Source: Isoetes taiwanensis
Lineage: Eukaryota > Streptophyta > Lycopodiopsida > Isoetales > Isoetaceae
Length of the DNA stretch: 64,000 nucleotides
Reading direction: 5' to 3'
NCBI GenBank assembly: GCA_021234155.1
Contig: JAJEKV010000001.1
Span: forward strand, 27,421,768-27,485,767
Below the pieces are notes generated by a model, which worked only from the letters and a program-made list of their open reading frames with translations, was not told the DNA's origin and did no database searches. The translations under genes were made by a program, and so were the position numbers. Below, in pieces: positions 54,270-64,000 of this stretch (within the stretch, counting starts at the first letter, position 1; the number at the start of each line of letters is the position of its first letter).

Positions 54270-57055
54270 AGCGTGCTCTTGCGTTCCCACGTGCAACGTC
54301 TCTATTTCCCGGCCGTTTCCTTTCCTTTTCCGACTAAATCCCGGATCGGAAAAATCAAATGTTCTGACCGACGATTCTCTGTATCTTTTGGCCCCGTCTA
54401 ATCATTCTTACAGCTGTATTCCAACGTGTCGGGATCCCTGCGGCCCAGATTTGGCCACGTCGCTCCTCAAAATTAGCAAAGACATTTCTTGCGCCTTTGT
54501 TATCATTATCTTCTGTCAACCTTGGAATGTTGTTTATATGCTATTCGAATTATTCTTTTGGCCATTTTTTCCGCATGCTTGTCTCAATCCCCTTCAATAA
54601 TCCTTTTGACCCTTGAGCAATGCTTTGCCCATTTTTCCCTCATGTTTTTGTCTCCATCCTGTTCAATTAGCCCTGGTGTCGCTTCAATTCACCTAGGGTC
54701 GGTCGGATGTCGCATCGCATTCATCACCAGTCTCTCGTATCAACAGCATCCGAAAAACGTTACTCAAATCTATCACCAACAATGTTCCTTTGCTAGCTGT
54801 TGATGAAGCATGGAAAATCTATTCTTGGCGTTGTATACTTCTCACGAGAACACTGTGTAAGGCTTACTCCCAGATCACACTTTACATGTTACATATCATG
54901 TTTGTAAGAAAGGAAAAGAAAATACAACATGCTACATGTACTAGATAACTATTATAAACGATATGAGAGGAGTTCCATTTACATAATCGAACTACAATAA
55001 CTGCATTCTTTCTAAGAACTATGATATATTATAACCTTTTCTTTCTCTTCTTTGAATGACACGAAATTTCGTTAATCTAAGGAATTATAAACATGGATGG
55101 GAGACTGAAAACCTAATGTAGAAAACGTCTACTAGAGCAGAACCACCTGCCACCTTCCAACATATAATACCTAAATGAATCACGCATAAATATGAAGCTG
55201 AAGATAATGCTCTCAACTCAAATATGACTCTTGTCCGTTGATAAAGATATGTATGCTTTGACAATGTGGTGCTTAACTTCAATGACCACCTGAGCATCAG
55301 GGCATCTAATGCTCTTGAAAATAAGAGATTTCTTCATTTCCAAGTTGACCAGAGAATCTAGGATAATGACCCATGTATGATATGCTATAACTTGTCCTAA
55401 ATTCAACTCATGAATTAGCCCCAAGCATCAACTTCTTTTGATCAAATTTTTGGGATACAAAATCGGTATTGATTGAGATGAACACATTAGATTTATATCT
55501 TTAGAAACTCGCATATTTAATGGTTGAGTAGGTGTAGCCAGAGCATATACCGAACATTGCAGTGTTATGCAAAATGATGTTGCATTGTCTATTGCGCCAT
55601 CTCTATATAAATAGCATTTTGGATGTCTATATCATATCAATTTTCATAATTAATCATGAATACGTAGCCACTCAACCAGCATTTCAGTAATATTTGAAAG
55701 ACCTAATATTTTTGAATGGCAACAAGGAGGCCTGGGTGCTTGCTAGAGAGGGTAAGCCAGACATTGGAGCTAGTGTAGGAAAGAGAAAGAATGGAAAATA
55801 TGTAAGATGAGTTGATGCATAAATAAAGGATAAGGAGGTGCCCACAAAAATTAAATGTTGTGGAGAAGCTAACGACAAACCAAGTCTTGAGAGGAAGACA
55901 AGTGCGATAAAACATTATTCTAAATAGCTTGTGCAGCGACATATCATCCAAAATAAAGCCAGTTGCCATGCTAACTTGACGACCATACATGCACATATTG
56001 GACGTCAACACGAGTATACTATAAAAAGATATTGCAATGTGGAGTTTAAACTTATGACCTTTAAATTACAAGTCAAAAGGTTCCCACTAGATGGGATATC
56101 TAGTACATGAGTTGGAGTACACAATATATAATTGTCCATTTTTTCAATATGATTTAACTATGATTTATTGCAAGTATTACACAAGTTATATTGATCAGTG
56201 CATCTAGAGTGAGCATTGTCTGTTATTGTTAAAAGTACATATTCATGGTTTATCTAGAGCTCGAACTCTTTTATTTTAGGATTTTTCCAGTCCATTAGCT
56301 TTGGATTTTCATCTCTATGGCACCATCATCATGGCATCTCCATGGCACTGTCAAATTGGGGAAAATAGGGGAAAATTGGAAGACTTGCTCCAAGTTGTGC
56401 ACCAAATCAGATTGATCCATAGCTTTGTCAGTAGCTCTTAAACTATTAATGACAAATACGTAACCTAAATGTCAACTTCTTAGTCCCATTTAGAGAACTT
56501 GCTAGGCCTCCAGGGAGAACATGAGATGCCATATACAGAGTTATAATGAGGGGCAGGCAAAAATTTGAATTCTTGTTGAGATATTCCACTGGGCATGTTG
56601 CCCCAAAAGGGCAACATACTAACTGCTTTAAGTCCAGGACAATTACCCTAAGGGACTAGGTCAAAGTTTGGAAGAGCTTGTTAGCCAACATTGATGTGAA
56701 GGTCAAACAAAAGAGACACATCTTCAAGCTCAACACCAAGCATTCAAGGTCAAACTCCACTAGAGATACCTTATTTGTGGTTAAATATTCAGCCAAAGTT
56801 ATGAAGATTGTGGGTTTTGAAGTTTGAAAGACACTCATTTGAAGTTTAGAAAAAGTTTGGAAGACCCCTTGATATATGATTCCAAGTCCTAGCCTTTTTC
56901 TCCTCGCATCCTGCCTTGCTTGGAAACATGCTAAGTGCAAAAACAAGCCAGGGTTTATGATATGGGTCTAGGTAACGCCAGAACAAACTTATCTCAAGTT
57001 CTAAGTAGGATTAGCATTTGAAATAAATGTAGACTCTAGCAAGTATTTTGTAATT
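54270..57055. other. intergenic, no supported gene
   Basis: Upstream region of the EXORDIUM-like gene and AT-rich sequence. Short frames exist on both strands, but none looks like a known protein. Confidence 0.5.
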
Positions 57056-57058
57056 TTT

Positions 57059-57550
57059 TTTCAATATAACCACCAATGCATAACTACCATTAACATTAAT
57101 TACCATAAACCATTACATCAGACACTCCTAAATTCAAATCCCCTGAAACCCCCTTTGGTCTGGGTGCATACTTACACGGAGTGACTCCGGGCATCAAGAG
57201 CTGTTGGATGGGCATATTTGCCCTTTATTCCTTGATCTAGACCGTTGATAGCGATCCTCGTTTGTGGAGTATGCTTGTACAAGTTTTGGTATACTATATA
57301 TCAAGGTTTGCAAAATACTATAAGGTTTGAGGCGATATATTGAACGGTGTTGATTTTGTACATGTGTTATATGATTTTAAGGGGCTCTCGCTGCCTGGGG
57401 TCATCGCTATGTAATGCACCTAAACTAAAGGGGTTTCAGGGGGGTTTGAATTTAGGAGTGCTGGATGTAATGGTTTATATCAATTAATGTTAATGGTAGT
57501 TATGCTTTGGTTGCTATATTAGACTAGCAGTAGCGCAGGTTTGGGGTAAA
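57059..57550. mobile_element. fold-back MITE, copy 1
   Basis: The left arm (57059-57180), read in reverse complement, gives ACCAAAGGGGGTTTCAGGGG and TTAATGTTAATGGTAGTTAT. The right arm (57415-57540) gives ACTAAAGGGGTTTCAGGGGG and the same TTAATGTTAATGGTAGTTAT. The arms pair over about 110 bases around a 230-base centre containing CCTCGTTTGTGG and GGCTCTCGCTGCC. No coding capacity. Confidence 0.75.
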
Positions 57551-58145
57551 GGATAGGTTGAATAGAAAGACATAGGGCGAAGGGCATATGAAGAAAAATA
57601 AGAGGAGAAAATATAGACTGGAAGATAAGATGTCGAGATAAGCATGAGGGGTAGGAGGAGCTTTGGATGTACTTAACATGAATAGGCCTTAAATGCTAGA
57701 ATATAAGTTTGCTTAGATGTTGGATCATAGTTTTTTCATTTTCCATCTTTTGGTATATATGACTTTTTGTGTGCAATGATCAGCTATTGTGGGTTAACCT
57801 CCCCAAAATACACTTATACATGAAATATGAAGGGGTGTTAAGTTGAACCAATACAAGCCAGTATTGGTGAGACTGGAGCAATGTGTAAAGATAACAATTT
57901 TATATCTAGTCCAAGTATTTCACAACGTATTCTTGAACCACAAATTTGAAATCTATAACACCAAGGTATTAATGTGCATCCAACAAATCTGCACCCTCTT
58001 CCTAGATCTACAACAAGCCCCCCACCCTTAGATAACCCAAACAAGTTATTCCACCAATTGCAATGAGAAGAGTGAGTGGCAATAACATGTGCACTCAGCC
58101 GTGCACCAAATTTCAACTTGAGATACCATACCAAAACCCGAAAGA
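57551..58145. other. intergenic, no supported gene
   Basis: No gene seen. It lies between a MITE and the 5' edge of LINE copy 3. Confidence 0.4.
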
Positions 58146-58149
58146 CATT

Positions 58150-60795
58150 ATTTAGAAATTGAACTCCTTCTATTATGAACAGGCAGAGAACTACGCCGAG
58201 ATGCTCATGGACGCCCTGCCAGCAATTCTGCGGACCCCCACACTAGAGCAGCAGACAGCACCCGGACTTCGCGCTATTAGGGGATGCAAATGGACAGTGC
58301 TTTGGCGTAAACCCCGCGTCGCCGCTCAGGGACAACAACATTTCCGCGTAATCGGTGGTTTGATGCAGAGTGTAAAGAACGCAAGCGCCAGCTCCGTCAC
58401 ATCCTGGATCCAGTACTAACTGCCAGGCCACCACCGGCACACCCATCCAAGGAGACAAAGGCGCCAGACCTTGCCGTGCATCGGGGGAGATGTTCGCCTG
58501 TTGGACACTCATCCTCGAACCTTTTGGCACAGAGTGCTTCAAGGCCAGCCCGTACCTACGTGGGACATCACACCCGTGCAATGGGAACAAAGACTTGCAA
58601 AGCAGCTCTATGACCCACCGGGACGCCAGACGCGCCCATACCCCCACGGGATGGCCCCCATTGGTTCTCACCGAGGAGGATGTTGTGGAGGGCATGCAAC
58701 GGCCGGCTAATGGGAAGGCAACACCTCGATGGTATGCGGCCGAAGTTACTCAAATGGGCGGTGGTAGGCGCTTAATGCCGATCCTCACTACCCCTTCAAC
58801 GAGCATTGCGGGGAAGGTTTCCCAGACAATGGACCACAAGCAAGGTTGTCCCCATTCACAAGGCGGGTGACCCACACCGTCCGCCAATTACCTGGACGAT
58901 CATGGTCGGGCCTCAAGATTTGCCAAACTGTTGGCGGGCATTCTCGAAAAGCCGGTTGACCCATTTGGAGGCGGCCAGATGTCGCGAAGCCCTCACACAA
59001 GCGCTTTTTAGACCCCGCCACTCAACGATTGACCATATCTTTACACCGCGGGCAATCGATTGAAGACAACCGTAACCATCGGCCAGGACTTGTATTTGCT
59101 GCTTTGTGGACTTTGCGAAGGCTTTTGATACGGTCCCCCGAGAAAAGCTATGGGCTAGATCGCATCAATCACCGTCGCTGCCTGCGTGCGTAATGCCATA
59201 TACAAAGCCGTATGAGAGTTGTTTTGGCAAGATGCAGCCGACGGGCCAAGCATTCACCAGTAGTATCGGGGTCCGGCAGGGCTGCCCCCTCTCACCAACA
59301 CTTTTTGGCCTCTACATTGATCGGTTAGAGCCCCGGCTTCCGAGCATGGGGATGGCATACTGACTTTTTGCACCAGGTCATCCGCCATCTATCACGGATG
59401 ATGTTGACCTTCTAGCCCACACCCCGAAGCTATGCGGTCTCATCCGGATGCCCTAGACACATTCAATCCGGCCTCTGAACATGTGCGTGAATCTGGCCAA
59501 GACCAGGGTGGTTCTCATATCCTCTTCACGCCACCCCACGCCTCCTGCACTCACATATCGGGGATAGCCTGTGGAGGTCACGCCCACCTACAAGTACCTA
59601 GGGGTGGAGTTCCCCCTCCTCGCTGTTGGGAGGCGTCCCGACAGCCAGGTGAAAGCTTTATGCCATGCAACAACAATCACCGGGCGAGCTCTATGATTGG
59701 GGCCATCGGTCACATCTGTTTTGGGCACTCGTCGAGCTGTCCTTAAATGCGGGATCGAGGTTTTGGGCCCGGTCGTCTCTTTGGCGACTGGAATGACTTA
59801 GGCAGTGCGAAGGCATTTTTAACCACGGGCACTTGGGGTGAAACCTTCATCCCCTATCGGATTCTCGCAGAAAAACGGATTTTTGCCGCTTCAGCGGGCA
59901 GCCCTTGATAGACACATCGCCTATTTTTCGTGAAGTGGTTAATATGGGTGATGCTCGGCTCCGTGCGGCTTCTGTTTAATGGCAATGGGCCTTGCGCCGC
60001 TCGGGAACTGTTGGCGGGGTAAGAGAGATCGCTGGTTCGCCGGATGGAACGTCGGCGAGCACAAAAGCGTCTTGGTAGACACGCGAGGCCGATCGTGATA
60101 GTCTCATGGGAGTACCTAGATGCTTGCTTCCTTGGCAAGCTCGGGACCCCGGGCTCTAGAGCAGTCAAAACGGCCCATTACAAGGAGCACATCAACCCGT
60201 GTTAGCCCGGGGCCGTAGCTCTACTGCGTCCCAAACGCCCACGAAAAAACACGGACTCATTGCCTCCATTCGCACGGGTGCCCACCATCTTCGCGATCGA
60301 GGCGGCGGTGGATTGGGAGCCCCCGCCAGACAGAAGCTCTGTCGGTCAAACAAAAGCGAGGTGCCATTGAGGATGAGTCTCACACTTTCCGCGAGTTGCC
60401 CAAAGATTCGGGCCGATCCGGGCCAAATACGCCCCTTAGTACCGGCCGGACTTGCCCCTACATTTGCCGATGAACACGCCAAGATCGTGCTCACGGGTCG
60501 CATATCATTCAGGAGGTACTGGATCTGCGAGCTCACGTTTGCCCCCGCCTGGCTGCCCGCTGATCAGGCACCACGGGTGCGGTGCATGAGTGTATATATT
60601 TGTGTGTTTTGGCATTTCGTATATTGGAACAGTTTGTCAGCAGGCTGATTGCTGCCATGGTTTTTCCCTCGAAAACCCTTCGGGGCAGGGGTTTTTTAAT
60701 CCGGGTAGTAATCCGCTTGCTGCGCTTTTGTATTGGGTCCCATAGACCGATTGGTCTCCGTGGACGATAAAAATACCTTCCTTCCTTCCTTCGTT
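58150..60795 (+). mobile_element. LINE retrotransposon copy 3 (highly decayed, with 3' UTR)
   Basis: Plus-strand counterpart of the two minus-strand copies. It starts in the linker (N-Y-A-E-M-L-M-D-A-L, near 58190) and shows F-V-D-F-A-K-A-F-D-T-V (split, 59100), G-V-R-Q-G-C-P-L-S-P-T-L-F-G-L-Y-I-D (59265-59320), and a remnant of Y-K-Y-L-G-V-E-F (59595). The zinc-finger part near 60330-60400 is badly broken. The 3' UTR (60640-60770), with GGTTTTTCCCTCGAAAACCC and GGGTCCCATAGACCGA, matches copy 2, and it ends CGATAAAAATA followed by a (CCTT)n tail at 60773-60792. Its GC content is higher than that of its flanks. Many shifts show it is older than, or of a different source from, copy 2. Confidence 0.85.
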
Positions 60796-61165
60796 CATTA
60801 GATACCATTATAAAAAACCCAAAAAACTTAACTCCATTGCAAAAAAATTAGTTAAAAACGCGACTCCTCAATAGCCTACATCTACTAAGCTGCTTTGCTA
60901 TTAAGCCAAGTCAGTTTTGTTCCGATCTAAATGAAAAAGAAATATTGCTAATTAGGGGCTTTCATAGAGATAAGTGACGAAAATTATAGCTAGTTAGGGC
61001 CAGAGATGAGTAACATTGATCCAAATCACCATATGAGCTCTTGACAATTGATATCTTCATGAAAAAATATTGAAGTTGTAAGGTGTGGAAAGGAATATTG
61101 TATCCCCAATGGAACTCTGCCCAACAACTTTGAGACATAATTGTACATGAGTGCAAAACAATTAC
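60796..61165. other. intergenic, no supported gene
   Basis: AT-rich sequence without a gene. Confidence 0.4.
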
Positions 61166-61510
61166 CCCTTATTCACCCCTTATTCCTTAATCTAAACCGT
61201 ACGTAAAGTTCCTCGTTTGTGGGGTATGCAAGTACAAAATTTGCTATACTGTATAACAAGATTTGCAAAATACTATAAGATTTCAAGCGGAATACTATAT
61301 GGTGTTGATTTCGTACGTGCAAAATACAATTATGAGGGCTCTCGCTGCCCTACGTCACCCCCCGTGTGAATATGCACCCAAACCAAAGGGGGTTTAAGGG
61401 GGATTTTAATTTAAATGTGTTGGACCCAATGGTTGTGTTAATTAATGTCAATGGTAGTTATGTGTTGGTTGTTAATGTCAATGGTTGTTATGCGTTGGGG
61501 GATTTAATTT
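61166..61510. mobile_element. fold-back MITE family, copy 2 (one arm and centre)
   Basis: It shares CCTCGTTTGTGGGGTATGC, GTTTGCAAAATACTATAAG-like and GGGCTCTCGCTGCC with the centre of copy 1, then one arm with AACCAAAGGGGGTTTAAGGG and AATGTCAATGGTAGTTATG. The left arm is not found, so it is truncated. Confidence 0.65.
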
Positions 61511-62219
61511 TTATATGTTGGATGCCTCATAATTGTATTTTGCATGTAACTAGAATTCATTTGAGGCTTTCATCTGTAGCTTTTGAATTTGATCACAATA
61601 AAGCAAATAGAACATAAGTAAAAGTTACAATAAAGATAGAGCAGATTGATCCCATTATTCTGAAAGTTATAAAGTTTGCAATACAAAGAAAACCCCCTGT
61701 TATTATGCTACATATTGTTACTTCCGCTACAACTATTTCTCTTTCACAATGACACCATTATGATTTTGGATGCTCCATCTCTAGCTTAAAGGTAATGCAT
61801 GATTCACCTTATGGTTCGATTAAAGTTCCAAACCTACAATATAAATGCATTCTTGTGGCCACTGTTTGACTGATCTACGTGACATGGAAAAGGGCGTGGA
61901 ATAATCCGCCTGTTGTGTGCATAAGAATCCGTTTGTTGATTGAAGCTAAAGGCTGGCTGCTATGAACAATTCGGCAGCCAGGAATATCCAAGAGTTGGAA
62001 GCAAACATAGGGCCTAAACTCTAAACTCTTTTTGAATCTGCAGCAAATCTTAGGAAGGAAACAAAAAGGGGTTTTGCAGCACTACATTATAGAATCAGGA
62101 AACCAATACCTTGTAAAAAAAAACATTATGCTAACTGAAGAAACATTAAAAAACAAATACCTTTGTAAGTGTGAGCAAAAAATCCATCTCGTGGTAGTAA
62201 AATCCACTCCGGCAATAAG

Positions 62220-62515
62220 AATCCAAGAGGGCAAGTACACATGCATATGCACACATGCACACACATGCACACATGCACATGCACTTGCACTTGCACTTGC
62301 ACATGCACAATACACATGCACATGCACATGCACAATACACATGCACATGCACATGCACTTGCACGCACATGCACATGCACACGCATGCACATGCATGTGC
62401 ACATGCACATGCATACACATGCGCAGTGTTCATGCACAAACACTGCGATGTGCATGTGCACATGCATGTGCATGTGTGTGCATGTGCATGTGTTCATGCA
62501 CAAACACATGCAGAG
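62220..62515. repeat. (CACATG)n array that switches strand, with a central hairpin
   Basis: ACATGC/CACTTGC hexamers run to about 62415. Past a perfect hairpin, CGCAGTGTT - 8 bases - AACACTGCG (62423-62449), the array continues as GCATGT on the same strand. It is alternating purine-pyrimidine almost throughout. The long Cys/His-rich frames here are only the translation of the repeat. Confidence 0.85.
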
Positions 62516-62519
62516 AAAG

Positions 62520-64000
62520 ACAACAACCCTCGGATTGTTCCAACCAACAAAAATCAACGGCCCATAAAGGGTGCACTCTAGAAATACTATTTAGTACATC
62601 TCAACGAATACAACAACGAAATCATAGAAAAACCATGTGAAAAAACGTATAAAAATCTAAAAGTAACCCCCTGTTATTGTGCTACATATTGATGTAGCTA
62701 TTTTGTAAAACCTCAAAGTGGCTCAAAAGCATCCTTTGTAATAATTGCACAAACAACACCCCTTTATGTTTCATATATAACATTAGTATTACTCATATAC
62801 TCTTGTATTGATTTTACTATTAGGTTCGATCAAGATAAAAGCATTCGATTTCGTCAAATAAACTCATGATTGTAAATCACGTCGGGATCTCAAAAGTATC
62901 TGACATCAATAAGCCTAAAAATAGAATTAAGAGATGAAATAAATTGCAAATGGGTGGGTTATGGTTGCACAAGAATGATAGGGTTGTTGGCTCCATTCTG
63001 GGACAACCATGACAGACAGTAGTTCTTGGTGTTTTTTAACATGGGTTGTTTCATAGGGTGCCTTTTCAGTTGGAATATTTAAGAGGAACTTGTGCATTCT
63101 TTAAAAAAGACTTAAATATTTTGGAGTCATGGTTCTAAGCCAAAAAAAAAACAATTTTTATTAAAGCCTAATGGAAAAGCAACGATTGTCAACTGATGGG
63201 ATTGTGGTGCCAATTACCAGATTGGAAGTTCCAGAGCGGATGACATTGGATTCATAAGGTAATGAAGAACATTCCCATTCCTTACGCTTCCTGAGATGGG
63301 TTTGCCAGATTAATTTTTGTGATTGAGGAATAAACAATATGAGTTATATATGTGATGAAAGCTATTTTAAATTGGGATTGGAAGCTCAAACTTTTCCAAA
63401 CTTCCAAAAGAGAGTTGCGAAGAGAAGACCTTATATCTACATGATAAATTTTTGTTGAGCCTGAAATAGCTCTCCGGAAACTTGAACAGGAACAAGTGAT
63501 TTCAATGTGTTCTCTTGAAGATTCATAGCAAGCCAAAGTTTGCTGAAGTTGATATCTGATGTGCATTAGCCTTGGTAGCAGTTATTGTGTTGTGTATATG
63601 CCTTTCTGTGCAGTGTCATCGTGTTGTAATGGACACATATGAATTGTGAAAACTTTGATGAGAAATACAAGAGATAATAATGCTAAATTATGCCAAATGA
63701 TTGTTGGTGAGACAAAATTGTTGTGAATATTTCAGATGCATGATGGTTACTCATAATAGACTTTGTGGCAATGCATTAATAGACTCTATGAAATTCTACT
63801 GAATTTAGTTCTTGTTTTGTTAACTTTTACTGCCATATCTGCAGATCTATCACTTGATAAGTTTTGGTAACTTTGATGCACGCTTGAGACTTTCTTAGAA
63901 CTAAGTGATCCTCACTTCCCACATCCTTGCTATTGGCATCCCTTAAAACCATTGCACTTTTTGGTTCATAACTACGTGATAGAATGATCCCATGAAATGC
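62520..64000. other. intergenic to window end, no supported gene
   Basis: AT-rich sequence. The minus-strand frame at 63282-63566 has no recognisable motif. No RNA gene is seen. Confidence 0.5.

Noticed and set aside
62032-62640. Cys/His-rich coding frames on both strands
   Set aside because: They are translations of the (CACATG)n microsatellite; several frames are open at once, as expected for a six-base repeat without stops.

Overview
This is nuclear DNA of a land plant. It holds remnants of a thylakoid state-transition kinase, a plastid beta-carotene hydroxylase, a PPR protein and a GDSL lipase, one intact EXORDIUM-like gene, GT-AG introns and a high transposon load. The lineage cannot be fixed from the sequence; a large-genome fern, lycophyte or seed plant would all fit. 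Only one host gene looks intact (EXORDIUM-like, 53.2-54.1 kb). Most of the rest is nested mobile DNA.

Left part (0-15.1 kb). A LINE fragment (393-1740, minus) abuts a long minus-strand Ty3/gypsy-type LTR retrotransposon. Read 5' to 3' on the minus strand, that element has an LTR (11962-10315, ends TGTGACG/CGTCACA), a 12-base initiator-Met tRNA primer site (10313-10302), a first extra gene (9735-8606), a second extra gene (7814-6293), then gag, protease, RT, RNase H and integrase (about 6075-1745). The first extra gene encodes a histone H3-like protein: the H3 tail start MARTKQTARK, then more than 200 residues of charged low-complexity sequence, then an H3 histone fold. The second extra gene matches no family I know. 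Each extra gene has its own TATA-like box. The LTR sits inside an older related LTR (11963-13196). A second LINE copy follows (13.5-15.1 kb).

Middle part (16.8-38.7 kb). A pogo-like transposase pseudogene is split by one very large Mutator-like element (MULE) at 18374-38546, about 20.2 kb. It has 95-bp terminal inverted repeats with about four mismatches, and a perfect 9-bp target duplication AAATTTCTA on both sides. The interrupted reading frame can be followed across the insertion point. Inside are a MURA transposase, an Ulp1-like cysteine protease, an FCP1/NIF-like HAD protein whose nucleophile Asp is Tyr, a coiled-coil/RING-like zinc protein, a second transposase-like gene of the 'SDG-SQFK' type, a pair of related unknown genes on opposite strands, captured host-gene exons, smaller nested elements, and several arrays of the short motif CACCACA/TGTGGTG.

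Right part (38.7-64 kb). A tRNA-derived SINE and a row of decayed host-gene fragments (PPR, AI-2E-like membrane protein, GDSL lipase, STN7-like kinase, beta-carotene hydroxylase) are followed by a rearranged cluster of miniature LTR retrotransposons (TRIM) at 49383-51354, bounded by one 5-bp target duplication. Then come the EXORDIUM-like gene, fold-back MITEs, a third LINE copy (58.15-60.79 kb) and a (CACATG)n array that flips strand.

The two best candidates for undescribed biology are the histone-H3-like gene inside the LTR retrotransposon and the 20-kb multigene MULE.
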